Numbered from the stretch's first letter, positions 8,222-16,818 are shown. The stretch: DNA of 64,000 bases from Streptomyces sp. XM4193 (GCF_023072595.1 NZ_JALLGK010000002.1:620001-684000), one strand, 5' to 3'. Program-made: numbers and translations. Notes: generated by a model not told the origin, from the letters alone.

Positions 8222-8979
8222 GTGCTGATCTTCCTCGTCGTCAGCCGGGTGATGAATCCGCAGGAGTCCGCGAAAATGCGCTCCGCGTCGTGGTCCAGTG
8301 TGGCCACGTGGTAGCTGTCCTCCAGAACCGTCTCCGTCACATCGGTGGAGGAGACCTTGTTCAGCACGATCGCCGAGTCGCTCGGCGGCACCACGTGGTC
8401 GACCCTGCTGTGCAGCACCAGCAGAGGCTGGGTCACCTGCGGCAGCTCCCCGCGCACCAGGGTGAAGAAGTTCCGCAGGGAGTACGCGGCGTGCAGCGGG
8501 ACCCGCTGGTAGCCGCTCTCCTCCACGCCCTCCTTGGCGATGTCGCTGACGATGCCGCGGGTGGACGCCTTCAGATGGCGCGCAACGGGCAGCACCAGTG
8601 AGTCCAACGGCTTCATCGTCATCCCCGGGTTGACCACGACCACGCCGCTGACGGTGTCGCCGTGACGGGCCGCGAGCCTGAGCGCGAGCGCGCCGCCCAT
8701 CGACAGCCCGGCCACGAAGACCCGGTCGCAGCGCTCGGTGAGCAGCCGCAACTCCCGGTCCACCGTGGCGTACCAGTCCTGCCAGCCGGTGTGCTGGAGG
8801 TCCTGCCAGCGGGTGCCGTGCCCGGGCAGCAGCGGCAACGAGACGGTCAGGCCCTGCTCTGCGAGGTGGCGCGCCCAGGGGCGGAGCGACTGCGGCGAGC
8901 CGGTGAAGCCGTGGCAGAGCAGTACGCCGGTCCGGCCGCCCTCGTGGAACATCGGCTCACTACCGGGGAGCAGAGGCAC
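8218..8979 (-). CDS. Alpha/beta-hydrolase, carboxylesterase type
   Basis: This 253-residue esterase/lipase-like hydrolase has an HGFTGSP oxyanion region at about residues 23-29 and the nucleophile elbow GLSMGG at about 93-98. A SRVDH segment supplies the likely catalytic Asp near 200, and YHVATLDHD supplies the catalytic His near 228. It resembles thermostable carboxylesterases such as Est30. No signal peptide is present. The GTG at 8979 is preceded by GGAGACC. The natural ester is unknown. It is translationally coupled with the downstream membrane protein. Confidence 0.88.
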   Translation of the reverse strand: MPLLPGSEPMFHEGGRTGVLLCHGFTGSPQSLRPWARHLAEQGLTVSLPLLPGHGTRWQDLQHTGWQDWYATVDRELRLLTERCDRVFVAGLSMGGALALRLAARHGDTVSGVVVVNPGMTMKPLDSLVLPVARHLKASTRGIVSDIAKEGVEESGYQRVPLHAAYSLRNFFTLVRGELPQVTQPLLVLHSRVDHVVPPSDSAIVLNKVSSTDVTETVLEDSYHVATLDHDAERIFADSCGFITRLTTRKIST

Positions 8980-9160
8980 CGTGGTCTCCGTTCGACAGCA
9001 CGCGTTTCGGGGGTCCGATCACCCTACGCGGAGCGGGCACCGGGCGGGTAGCCCGCAGTGCGGGCGCAGGGGCGGAGGACGCGGGGCGGGACCGTTCGCG
9101 CAGGGTTCGCGCCAGAAGGTGGCGGGATAGGGTCGGCGGGTGGGACAAAGGGAGGTCCGG

Positions 9161-9877
9161 ATGTTGTACGGCGCGATGAAGCTGTCGGTCGGCAGCTCGC
9201 TGAAGCTCGCTTTCCGCCCCTGGGTCGAAGGGCTGGAGAACATCCCCGAGCGGGGCCCGGCCATCCTCGCCGGCAACCATCTCTCCTTCTCCGACTCCTT
9301 CTTCCTGCCCGCCGTGCTTCCGCGCAAGGTCACCTTCGTGGCGAAGGCCGAGTACTTCACGGCCCCGGGCGTCAAGGGCGGGATGACCGCGGCGTTCTTC
9401 AGAGGCGCCGGCCAGCTCCCGGTGGACCGGTCCGGAGTGCGCGGCGCGGCCGAGGCGGCGATCCGCAGCGGCATCGAAGTGCTGGAGCGCGGTGAGCTGT
9501 TCGGGATCTACCCCGAGGGCACCAGGTCCCCGGACGGGCGGCTCTACCGGGGCAGGCCCGGCGGCCTCGCGCGGGTCGCGCTCGGGAGCGGCGCCCCGGT
9601 GATCCCGGTCGCGATGATCGGCACCGAGAAGATCCAGCCCCCGGGCAAGGTGGTTCCCAAGCTGTTGCGGCCGGGCATCCGGATCGGCCGTCCGCTGGAC
9701 TTCTCCCGCTACGACGGCATGGAGCACGACCGGTTCATCACCCGGGCGCTGACCGACGAGGTGATGTACGAGATCATGCGGCTCTCGGGGCAGGAGTACG
9801 TCGACATCTACGCCACCGCCGCCAGGCGCCGGATCGACGAGGCGGCGAAGGCGTCGGGCGACCAGAACCGGAAGTAG
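9161..9877 (+). CDS. 1-acyl-sn-glycerol-3-phosphate acyltransferase-like protein
   Basis: The 238-residue protein has the acyltransferase motif NHLSFSD (H-x4-D) near residues 45-51 and EGTRSPDG near 118-125. These are blocks I and III of the PlsC family, which transfers a fatty acyl chain to lysophosphatidate or related acceptors at the membrane. The ATG at 9161 was chosen over a GTG seven codons earlier because a perfect AAAGGGAGG ribosome binding site ends five bases before it. The acceptor could be another lysophospholipid. Confidence 0.88.
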   Translation: MLYGAMKLSVGSSLKLAFRPWVEGLENIPERGPAILAGNHLSFSDSFFLPAVLPRKVTFVAKAEYFTAPGVKGGMTAAFFRGAGQLPVDRSGVRGAAEAAIRSGIEVLERGELFGIYPEGTRSPDGRLYRGRPGGLARVALGSGAPVIPVAMIGTEKIQPPGKVVPKLLRPGIRIGRPLDFSRYDGMEHDRFITRALTDEVMYEIMRLSGQEYVDIYATAARRRIDEAAKASGDQNRK

Positions 9878-9982
9878 CACCGATTCCGTTGCCGGCGACC
9901 GGAGTTCGGGCTCCGGACGCGCCGCAGGACAGACGCCCGGGGGCCGCGGCCCCGTACCGTGCCGGGCACCCGGAGGGGGAAC

Positions 9983-11221
9983 GTGACCGAGACCGCAGCA
10001 TCCCGCGCCACCGGCGCACCGACGACCGACACCCCGAGCGCCACCGCGCCTCCCGCCACCGCGCCGAGCGTCTCGGTGGAGGCACCGCTGTGGCGTGCAC
10101 TGGTCGGCTACCGACTGCTGACCACCGCGTACGCCACCGGCGTCTTCCTCTACCACCACGACACCTACGGCCGCCCGCTGGTGGGCGCGGTGTACCTGAC
10201 CGTGCTGGTCTGCTGGACGCTGGCCACGCTGCGGCACGTCTCCTCCGCCGAGCGCTGCACCCCCTGCTTCCTGGGCTGCGACTTCGCGCTCGGAGTCGGG
10301 GGCATCCTGCTGACGCCGGTGGCCGACACGGCCGGGTCGGTGAACCCGAGCCTGCCGACCATCTGGGTCGCCGGACCGGTCCTCGCGCTCGCCATCAAGC
10401 ACGGCTGGCGCTGGGCGGCCGGCGCCTCCCTGGTGGTCGGCGCCGCCAACGTGGTGGAGGAGGGCGGGCTGACCCGGGACACCGTGCACAACGTGCTGCT
10501 GGTGACGGTGGCGAGCATCGGCATCGGCTACGTCGTCGAGGTCGCCCGCGCCAGCGAGCACACCCTCGCCGAGGCGCTGAAGGTGGAGGCGGCCACCCGG
10601 GAGCGGGAGCGGCTGGCCCGCGACATCCACGACAACGTCCTCCAGGTGCTCGCGATGGTGCAGCGCAGGGGGACGGAGATCGGGGGCGGGGCGGCGGAGA
10701 TCGGCCGGCTGGCGGGGGAGCAGGAGGTCGCACTGCGCTCCCTGGTCTCCAGCGGCCCGACCGCGTCGGCCCCGGCCGGCGACGCGGGCGGCGGCGGGCC
10801 CGCGTACGGTTCCGGCACCGGTACGGGCGGCGAAGTCACCCGGGACCTGGCCGAGTTGCTCGCCGCCCGCGCCGGTACCGCGGTGACCTTCGCGGGGCCG
10901 GGCGGCCCCGTCGCGCTGCCCGAGCACACGGCGCGGATGACGGACGCGGCGGTGGCCGCGGCGCTGGACAACGTCCGGCAGCACGCGGGGGAGAGCGCCA
11001 AGGCGTGGATCCTGTTGGAGGACGAGCCGGACGCGGTGCTGGTGACGGTGCGCGACGACGGGCCCGGTGTCGCCGCCGGGCGCCTGGCCGCCGCCGAGCG
11101 CGAGGGCCGGATGGGGGTGTCACTGTCCATCGTCGGACGGCTGCACGAAGTGGGGGGCACCGCCGAGGTGGTGTCGATTCCCGGGCAGGGTACGGAAGTC
11201 GAGCTGAGGGTGCCGAAATGA
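9983..11221 (+). CDS. macS: Sensor histidine kinase, MacS-like (NarL/DesK type)
   Basis: The 412-residue kinase has an N-terminal half with several membrane segments (about residues 30-190). A HisKA_3 dimerisation box follows with DIHDN near 214-218, whose His is the phosphorylation site. The ATP-binding domain has an ALDNVRQHA N-box, VRDDGPG and GRMGVSLS G-boxes. It pairs with the overlapping response regulator. Organisation and position match MacS of S. coelicolor (SCO2121), part of a system controlling morphogenesis and antibiotic production; orthology is inferred from context. The GTG at 9983 follows GGAGGGGG. A Gly/Ala-rich insert interrupts the region between the H and N boxes. Confidence 0.85.
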   Translation: MTETAASRATGAPTTDTPSATAPPATAPSVSVEAPLWRALVGYRLLTTAYATGVFLYHHDTYGRPLVGAVYLTVLVCWTLATLRHVSSAERCTPCFLGCDFALGVGGILLTPVADTAGSVNPSLPTIWVAGPVLALAIKHGWRWAAGASLVVGAANVVEEGGLTRDTVHNVLLVTVASIGIGYVVEVARASEHTLAEALKVEAATRERERLARDIHDNVLQVLAMVQRRGTEIGGGAAEIGRLAGEQEVALRSLVSSGPTASAPAGDAGGGGPAYGSGTGTGGEVTRDLAELLAARAGTAVTFAGPGGPVALPEHTARMTDAAVAAALDNVRQHAGESAKAWILLEDEPDAVLVTVRDDGPGVAAGRLAAAEREGRMGVSLSIVGRLHEVGGTAEVVSIPGQGTEVELRVPK

Positions 11222-12018
11222 ACGACGCACACACCGGCGCGGGCGCGGAGACACGCTCCGACGCGCGCACGGGCACACCGGGGGACAAGGGCGCGGACGC
11301 CCGTACGGACGCCCCGGCGGACCCGCGTACGGAGGGGGCCGCCGCACACACCGGAGGACCCGCACCGGTGCGGGTCATGGTGGTCGACGACCACCCCATG
11401 TGGCGGGATGCCGTGGCCAGAGACCTGGCGGCGGCCGGGTTCGAGGTCGTCGCCACCGCCGACGACGGGCCGCAGGCGGTGCGCCGCGCCCGCACCTGCG
11501 AGCCCGATGTGCTGGTGCTCGACCTCAACCTGCCCACACTGCCGGGGGTGGAGGTGTGCAAGCAGCTGGTCGGCAAGGGCTCGGCGCTGCGCGTGCTGGT
11601 GCTCTCGGCCAGCGGGGAGCACGCAGACGTGCTGGAGGCGGTGAAGTCGGGCGCGACCGGCTACCTGGTGAAGTCCGCCAGCACGCAGGAGCTCGTGGAC
11701 GCGGTGCGCAGGACCGCGGAGGGCGACGCGGTGTTCACTCCCGGTCTGGCCGGGCTGGTGCTCGGCGAGTACCGCAGGCTCGCCGCGCAGAGCCCGGCCG
11801 AACCGCAGGAGGCCGCGGCGCCGCAGCTCACCGAGCGGGAGACCGAGGTGCTGCGGCTGGTGGCCAAGGGGCTCTCCTACAAGCAGGTCGCCGAGCGGCT
11901 GTTCATCTCCCACCGCACCGTGCAGAACCACGTCCAGAACACCCTCGGCAAACTGCAACTGCACAACCGCGTCGAGCTGGTGCGGTACGCCATCGAACGG
12001 GGACTGGACGGGGAGTGA
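11218..12018 (+). CDS. macR: NarL/FixJ-family response regulator, MacR-like
   Basis: The product has 266 residues. The receiver domain begins near residue 50 with RVMVVDDHPMWRD (acidic pocket). LVLDLNLPT supplies the phospho-acceptor Asp near 102, and YLVKSAS holds the conserved Lys. The C-terminal LuxR-type helix-turn-helix begins LTERETEVLRLVAKG near 204 and continues with ISHRTVQNH. The ATG overlaps the kinase stop (ATGA). About 48 residues before the receiver domain form an Ala/Thr/Asp-rich extension unusual for the family, so translation may start internally. It would be phosphorylated by the adjacent kinase and bind DNA as a dimer. Confidence 0.88.
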   Translation: MNDAHTGAGAETRSDARTGTPGDKGADARTDAPADPRTEGAAAHTGGPAPVRVMVVDDHPMWRDAVARDLAAAGFEVVATADDGPQAVRRARTCEPDVLVLDLNLPTLPGVEVCKQLVGKGSALRVLVLSASGEHADVLEAVKSGATGYLVKSASTQELVDAVRRTAEGDAVFTPGLAGLVLGEYRRLAAQSPAEPQEAAAPQLTERETEVLRLVAKGLSYKQVAERLFISHRTVQNHVQNTLGKLQLHNRVELVRYAIERGLDGE

Positions 12019-12167
12019 GACCCGCCGCGTTCCCGGCTGCGCCCAAATCACGGCGCGGCGGGGAGAGTTGGGCCCGTGCTGACGTACGGTGACCAGCGGC
12101 CCGGCCGCAGACCGACGGTCTGCCGCGCACCGGGCCGCTCAACGGTGGTCTGCGGAGAGGAAGTGCC

Positions 12168-13166
12168 ATGCGGATCGGAGTACTGACCGGGGGCAGCGAC
12201 TGCCCGGGGCTGAACGCGGCCCTGCGCGCCATCGTCCGCAAGGGCGTGCAGAGCTACGGCGACTCCGTCGTCGGGTTCCTCGACGGATGGGACGGTGTGC
12301 TGCACGACCGCGCCGTCGAGCTCGACATCCCCGCCGTGCGCGGCACCCTGCCCCGGGGCGGCACCATCCTCGGCTCCTCCCGCACCGACCCGCTGACCGC
12401 ACCCGACGGCCCGCGCCGCATCGCGGAGACCCTGCGCAGCCGCGGGGTGGACGGACTGATCGTCGTCGGCGGCATCAACACCCTCACCGCCGCCGCGGTC
12501 CTCGCCGACCGGCACGGCGTCCCGTGCGTCGGAGTGCCCAAGACCATCGACAACGACATCCACGGCACCGACTACACCGTCGGTTTCAACACCGCGGTCA
12601 CGGTCGCCACCGAGACCATCGACCGGCTGCACACCACCGCCGAGTCGCACAAGCGGGTGCTCGTCGTGGAGGTGATGGGCCGCAGCAGCGGCTGGATCGC
12701 GGTCCACGCGGGTCTGGCCGGCGGCGCCAACTGCGTGCTCGTCCCCGAGTTCCCCTTCGACCTCGACCGGGTCTGCGGCCACGTCGAGTCCCGTTTCCAG
12801 GCGACGTACTCGCCGATCGTGGTGGTCTCCGACAGCGCGCTGCCGGCCTCCGGCGACGTCGACCTCACCGGGCTGTCCGGAATCGGCGAGTGGCTGGGCC
12901 TGGAGATCGAGCGGTGCACGGGCCACGAGGCGCGTACGACGGTGCTCGGCCACATCCAGCGCGGCGGCACCCCGACCCCGTACGACCGCTGGCTGGCCAC
13001 CCGGTTCGGACTGCACGCCGTGGACGCGGTGCACGAGGGTGACTGGGGAGCGATGGTCGCGGTGCGCGGCGCGAATGTGGAGCGGGTGCGGCTGACCGAA
13101 GCCGTCTCGCGCAGCAAAAAGATCGACGCCTCGCTCTACGCGGACAGCGAGATCTTCTTCGGCTGA
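12168..13166 (+). CDS. pfkA: 6-phosphofructokinase-like protein with altered active-site residues
   Basis: The 332-residue protein aligns along the PFK family. The PKTIDNDIHGTD block (catalytic Asp) is near residues 124-135, ESHKR and MGRSSGW are present, and GHIQRGGTP lies near 264. Fructose-6-phosphate and phosphate contacts (Arg and His) are kept. However, the position of E. coli Gly11 is Ser (GGSDCPG), Mg-binding Asp103 is Ile and residue 104 is Asn (VGGINTL), and Glu222 is Asp (VVVSDSALP). These changes lie at the nucleotide phosphate/Mg site and the sugar-phosphate site. It may be a poorly active, specialised or regulatory paralogue. A GAGAGGAAG-type ribosome binding site precedes the ATG. 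Confidence 0.85.
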   Translation: MRIGVLTGGSDCPGLNAALRAIVRKGVQSYGDSVVGFLDGWDGVLHDRAVELDIPAVRGTLPRGGTILGSSRTDPLTAPDGPRRIAETLRSRGVDGLIVVGGINTLTAAAVLADRHGVPCVGVPKTIDNDIHGTDYTVGFNTAVTVATETIDRLHTTAESHKRVLVVEVMGRSSGWIAVHAGLAGGANCVLVPEFPFDLDRVCGHVESRFQATYSPIVVVSDSALPASGDVDLTGLSGIGEWLGLEIERCTGHEARTTVLGHIQRGGTPTPYDRWLATRFGLHAVDAVHEGDWGAMVAVRGANVERVRLTEAVSRSKKIDASLYADSEIFFG

Positions 13167-13193
13167 ACCGCCCCCGCTTCGGCTGAACCGCCC
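13157..13193 (+). repeat. 17-base direct repeat across the pfkA stop codon
   Basis: CTTCGGCTGAACCGCCC occurs at 13157-13173 and again at 13177-13193, with four bases between. The first copy contains the pfkA stop codon. This is a short local duplication with no evident function. Confidence 0.8.
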
Positions 13194-13233
13194 GCGCCGC
13201 CCCGTACAGCCGACCTGGGACGGAGCGGCCCGC

Positions 13234-13278
13234 GGGCGCCGCGTGGGTCTCGGTCGTTCCGCGACCGACGCGGCGCCC
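13234..13278. terminator. Hairpin between convergent pfkA and trpEG genes
   Basis: GGGCGCCGCGT at 13234-13244 pairs with ACGCGGCGCCC at 13268-13278. An inner GGTCG/CGACC stem extends the structure. It lies between two convergent stop codons and probably terminates both transcripts, although no U-run follows. Confidence 0.65.
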
Positions 13279-13286
13279 GGGACCGC

Positions 13287-15182
13287 TCAGCCGATGAGCG
13301 CGCCGGCGAGCAGATCGGCCAGGAGCTCCGGCCCGTTGAGCGTGAGCACCGACTCGGGATGGAACTGCACCCCGGCGAAGCCCGGCCCGCGCAGCGCGTA
13401 CACCTCGCCGCTCTCCGGGTCGCGGCTCAACTCCACGCGATGCAGGGCGAGTTCGGTCTCGGTCGGCTCGTCGCAGCGTGCGGTGTACGAGTTGTAGAAC
13501 CCGACCGTCTCGGGCCTGCCGAAGAAGTCGACGGTCAGCTGCGTGCCCTGGTACGGGCGCTGCTTGGGCGCCAGTTCCAGCCCCAGCTCGGCGGCGATCA
13601 CCTCATGGCCCAGACAGACCCCCAGCAGCCCGTGCCGGTGCGAGGCCAGCAGCTGCGCGGCGAGCGTCCGCAGCGCACCCACCGCGGGCACGTTCCCCGC
13701 CCGCGGATCGCCGGGGCCGGGTCCCAGCACGATCGGCCCCCGGTGCTCGCGCGCGATCTCCGCCAGCCCCGGCTCGTCGTGGCGCAGCACCGACACGGAG
13801 GGGCCGGTCGCCCGCAGCAGATGGGCCAGCATCGCGGTGAAGGTGTCCTCGGCGTCCACCACGAGCACCTCGCCGGGCGGTGCGGCCACCGGCCGGGAGC
13901 CGCCCGTACGCATGCGGAGCCAGAACGGCGAGAGGCCCGTCCGCCGGTCGTCCAGCGCCCGCCGGACCCGGGGGTCGTCCGCCAGGGACGCACCGCTCGC
14001 CCCCGCGGCGGGCCGCTGCACCGACCCCACTCCCAGCGCGCCCAGCACACCGGCGGCCTTGGCGTGGGTCTCGGCGACCTCGCTCGCCGGGTCCGAGTCC
14101 CGCACCAGGGTGGCCCCGACGCCCACGCTCAGCTCCCCGCTCGCGGCGTCGATGTCGGCGGTGCGGATGAGGATGGGCGAGTCCAGCGTCTGCGCGCCGC
14201 CCGCGTCCCGGCCGAGCAGGGCGAGGGCGCCCGCGTAGTAGCCGCGCCCGGTCGGCTCGTGGCGCGCGATCACCCGGCAGGCGTTCTGCACCGGGGACCC
14301 GGTGACGGTCGCGGCGAACATGGTCTCGCGCAGCACCTCGCGCACGTCCAGGCTGCTGCGTCCGCGCAGCTCGTACTCGGTGTGCGCCAGACGGGACATC
14401 TCCTTCAGCCGCGGTCCCACGACGACCCCGCCGGCGTCCCCGACCGCGCACATCATCTTCAGCTCCTCGTCCACGACCATGGACAGCTCCTCGCGCTCCT
14501 TGCCGTCCGCGAGGAAGTCGAGCAGCCCCTCCGGCGTCGGGCCGCCGGGCGGGTAGCGGTAGGTCCCGCTGATCGGGTTCATCACCACGGTGCCGCCGCT
14601 CATCCGCACATGGACCTCGGGCGCGGCGCCGACCAGGGTGCGTCGGCCGGTGTGCACCACGAACGTCCAGTACGCGCCGCGCTCGGTCTCCAGCAACGTG
14701 CGGAAGAGCGCGAGCCCGTCGCGGGCCGTGTACCCCGCCACCCGGCCGCGGAAGGTGCGGCGGATCACGAAGTTGGCGCCCTGCCCGGTGCCGATCTCCT
14801 CCTCCACGACCCGGCGCACCAGCCGTGCGTACGCCGCGTCGTCGAGGTCGAAACCGCCGCCGGCCACCGTCACCCGGTGGTCGGGCAGCAGGGCGAGGGT
14901 CGCTGCCAGCGGGAGCTCGGCGCGCTGCTCGGGCAGCAGCACGCTCAGCGGGGTGCCGTCGTCGTGGGCCGTGAAACCGCGTTCGGTGATCTGCCGGAAC
15001 GGCAGCAGGGCCAGCGCGCCGAGCTCGCGGTCCGGCAGGTCCGCCAGCCGGTCCACCTCCCGCACGGGGCCGGTGAGCAGTTCGACGCTGTCGGGGTCGC
15101 GGCCCGGCGCACGGCGTCGCAGCAGGGCGAAGGGCGGTGGGTCGTCGTCGGTCAGGAGTGCGGAGAGCAGGCGGTGCGGCAC
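13287..15182 (-). CDS. trpE: Fused anthranilate synthase (TrpE-TrpG)
   Basis: This 631-residue protein joins a chorismate-binding TrpE domain (about residues 1-400) to a glutamine amidotransferase domain (about 430-631). It converts chorismate and glutamine to anthranilate for tryptophan or secondary metabolism. The TrpE part has NPISGTYRYPPGG and the late GRGYYAGALALLGRDAGG region. The amidotransferase part has GVCLGHEVIAAELG (nucleophile Cys near 525) and FHPES (His/Glu pair). The GTG at 15182 follows GGAAGGAAG. Upstream lie a Trp-rich leader peptide and an attenuator. The gene is divergent from DAHP synthase, the first shikimate-pathway enzyme. Confidence 0.92.
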   Translation of the reverse strand: MPHRLLSALLTDDDPPPFALLRRRAPGRDPDSVELLTGPVREVDRLADLPDRELGALALLPFRQITERGFTAHDDGTPLSVLLPEQRAELPLAATLALLPDHRVTVAGGGFDLDDAAYARLVRRVVEEEIGTGQGANFVIRRTFRGRVAGYTARDGLALFRTLLETERGAYWTFVVHTGRRTLVGAAPEVHVRMSGGTVVMNPISGTYRYPPGGPTPEGLLDFLADGKEREELSMVVDEELKMMCAVGDAGGVVVGPRLKEMSRLAHTEYELRGRSSLDVREVLRETMFAATVTGSPVQNACRVIARHEPTGRGYYAGALALLGRDAGGAQTLDSPILIRTADIDAASGELSVGVGATLVRDSDPASEVAETHAKAAGVLGALGVGSVQRPAAGASGASLADDPRVRRALDDRRTGLSPFWLRMRTGGSRPVAAPPGEVLVVDAEDTFTAMLAHLLRATGPSVSVLRHDEPGLAEIAREHRGPIVLGPGPGDPRAGNVPAVGALRTLAAQLLASHRHGLLGVCLGHEVIAAELGLELAPKQRPYQGTQLTVDFFGRPETVGFYNSYTARCDEPTETELALHRVELSRDPESGEVYALRGPGFAGVQFHPESVLTLNGPELLADLLAGALIG

Positions 15183-15233
15183 GTTCTTCCTTCCGGTGGG
15201 GCAGCACGGAAGGGCGGTCCCGAGAAACACGAA

Positions 15234-15253
15234 AGGCCGCCCCTGGGCGGCCT
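15234..15253 (-). terminator. Attenuator hairpin of the anthranilate synthase gene
   Basis: Read on the minus strand, AGGCCGCC and GGCGGCCT form an 8-bp perfect stem with a short loop, followed by TTTCGTG. It lies between the leader peptide and the trpE start. Its 5' arm (GGCCGCC) can instead pair with GGCGGCC at the end of the leader-peptide coding region (15283-15290 on the plus strand), giving an antiterminator. These are mutually exclusive structures, as in classical ribosome-mediated attenuation. Confidence 0.75.
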
Positions 15254-15277
15254 GGACATGTACGGGGGTGTGCGCAG

Positions 15278-15349
15278 TCAGTGGGCCGCCGGATCAGCGG
15301 GCCACCACCACATACGGGTCTGCGAGACCTGTGAGAACTGCGTGAGCAC
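15278..15349 (-). CDS. trpL: trp leader peptide with three consecutive Trp codons
   Basis: A 23-codon frame starting at GTG 15349 ends in MWWWPADPAAH and a TGA. Known streptomycete trp leader peptides end in a very similar WWW...PAAH pattern (from memory). Ribosome stalling at the Trp codons when charged tRNA-Trp is scarce would favour the antiterminator and expression of the anthranilate synthase gene. The start is uncertain: the internal ATG at 15313 directly before the Trp codons is an alternative and neither has a strong ribosome binding site. Confidence 0.75.
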   Translation of the reverse strand: MLTQFSQVSQTRMWWWPADPAAH

Positions 15350-15456
15350 AGCCGCACCCTACCCGACCTGCGACCTTGGCCGGCGGCGCCGGAAGCGCCC
15401 GTGGACCGGTCGTCTCATCCCGTGAGCTGTGGCCATGGCCCTCCCCGGGGAGCACG

Positions 15457-15462
15457 TAACCT
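15457..15462 (+). promoter_or_regulatory. Probable -10 box of leaderless DAHP synthase gene
   Basis: TAACCT ends six bases before the GTG at 15469, with no ribosome binding site between. This is the leaderless arrangement seen several times in the window. Confidence 0.5.
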
Positions 15463-15468
15463 GTCGCC

Positions 15469-16818
15469 GTGACCGTGAACGCGAAATCCGACGCCGGTGC
15501 CCACACCTGGCGAGACCTGCCCGCGGCGCAGCAGCCCGATTACCCGGACTCGAAGGCTCTGCGCGATGTGATCGCCGAGCTCGAGTCCTATCCGCCGCTG
15601 GTCTTCGCCGGCGAGTGCGACCAGCTCAAGGACAGGATGGCCGCCGTCGCGCGCGGCGAGGCGTTCCTGCTCCAGGGCGGAGACTGCGCCGAGGCCTTCG
15701 ACGGCGTCTCCGCCGAGCACATCCGCAACAAGCTGAAGACGCTGCTGCAGATGGGCGCCGTGCTCACCTACGCCGGTTCGGTGCCGGTGGTGAAGGTCGG
15801 CAGGATCGCCGGCCAGTACAGCAAGCCCCGCTCCAAGCCGACGGAGACCCGGGACGGCGTCACCCTGCCGACGTACCGGGGCGACTCGGTCAACGGCTTC
15901 GACTTCACGCCCGAGGCCCGCACGCCGGACCCGGACCGGCTGAAGCGGATGTACCAGGCCTCGGCCTCCACGCTGAACCTGGTGCGCGCCTTCACCACGG
16001 GCGGCTACGCCGACCTGCGACAGGTGCACGCCTGGAACCAGGACTTCGTGCGCAGCTCGCCCTCCGGCCAGCGCTACGAGGCGCTCGCCCGCGAGATCGA
16101 CCGTGCGCTGAACTTCATGAACGCCTGCGGGGTGGACCCCGAGGAGTTCAAGATCGTCGAGTTCTACTCCTCGCACGAGGCGCTGCTCCTCGACTACGAG
16201 GGTGCGATGACCCGCACCGACTCGCGCAGCGGCAAGCTGTACGACGTCTCGGGCCACATGGTCTGGGTCGGCGAGCGCACCCGCCAACTCGACGGCGCGC
16301 ACATCGAGTTCGTCTCCCGGGTGCAGAACCCGGTGGGCGTCAAGCTCGGTCCGGGCACCACCCCGGAGGAGGCGCTCACGCTGATCGACCGGATCGACCC
16401 GGACCGCGAGCCGGGCAGGCTCACCTTCATCACGCGGATGGGCGCGGACAAGGTCCGCGACAAGCTCCCCACCCTCGTGGAGAAGGTCACCGCCTCCGGC
16501 GCCCAGGTCGCGTGGGTCTGCGACCCGATGCACGGCAACACCTTCGAGGCCGCCTCCGGGCACAAGACCCGCCGCTTCGACGACGTCCTGGACGAGGTCA
16601 AGGGCTTCTTCGAGGTGCACAAGGAGCTCGGCACCCACCCCGGCGGCATCCACGTCGAGCTGACGGGTGACGACGTCACCGAGTGCGTGGGCGGCGGCCA
16701 CGAGATCTTCGTGGACGATCTGCACCAGCGCTACGAGACCGCCTGCGACCCTCGGCTGAACCGCAGCCAGTCGCTCGACCTGGCCTTCCTGGTCGCGGAG
16801 ATGTACCGGGACCAGTAG
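15469..16818 (+). CDS. aroG: Class II 3-deoxy-7-phosphoheptulonate (DAHP) synthase
   Basis: This 449-residue plant/actinobacterial (class II) DAHP synthase condenses phosphoenolpyruvate and erythrose-4-phosphate at the entry of the shikimate pathway. The family blocks are GECDQLKDR near residues 48-56, LLQGGDCAEAFDG near 67-79, WVGERTRQLDGAH near 265, VGVKLGP near 287, WVCDPMHGNT near 347 and GGIHVELTGDDVTECVGGG near 389. The length fits. The GTG at 15469 is supported by a TAACCT box just upstream. It is divergent from the fused anthranilate synthase, so the two control points of aromatic synthesis sit side by side. Confidence 0.96.
   Translation: MTVNAKSDAGAHTWRDLPAAQQPDYPDSKALRDVIAELESYPPLVFAGECDQLKDRMAAVARGEAFLLQGGDCAEAFDGVSAEHIRNKLKTLLQMGAVLTYAGSVPVVKVGRIAGQYSKPRSKPTETRDGVTLPTYRGDSVNGFDFTPEARTPDPDRLKRMYQASASTLNLVRAFTTGGYADLRQVHAWNQDFVRSSPSGQRYEALAREIDRALNFMNACGVDPEEFKIVEFYSSHEALLLDYEGAMTRTDSRSGKLYDVSGHMVWVGERTRQLDGAHIEFVSRVQNPVGVKLGPGTTPEEALTLIDRIDPDREPGRLTFITRMGADKVRDKLPTLVEKVTASGAQVAWVCDPMHGNTFEAASGHKTRRFDDVLDEVKGFFEVHKELGTHPGGIHVELTGDDVTECVGGGHEIFVDDLHQRYETACDPRLNRSQSLDLAFLVAEMYRDQ

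Noticed and set aside
8960..10984. Minus-strand open frame of 674 codons over the acyltransferase and MacS genes
   Set aside because: No recognisable domain and it is antisense to two genes with clear catalytic motifs.
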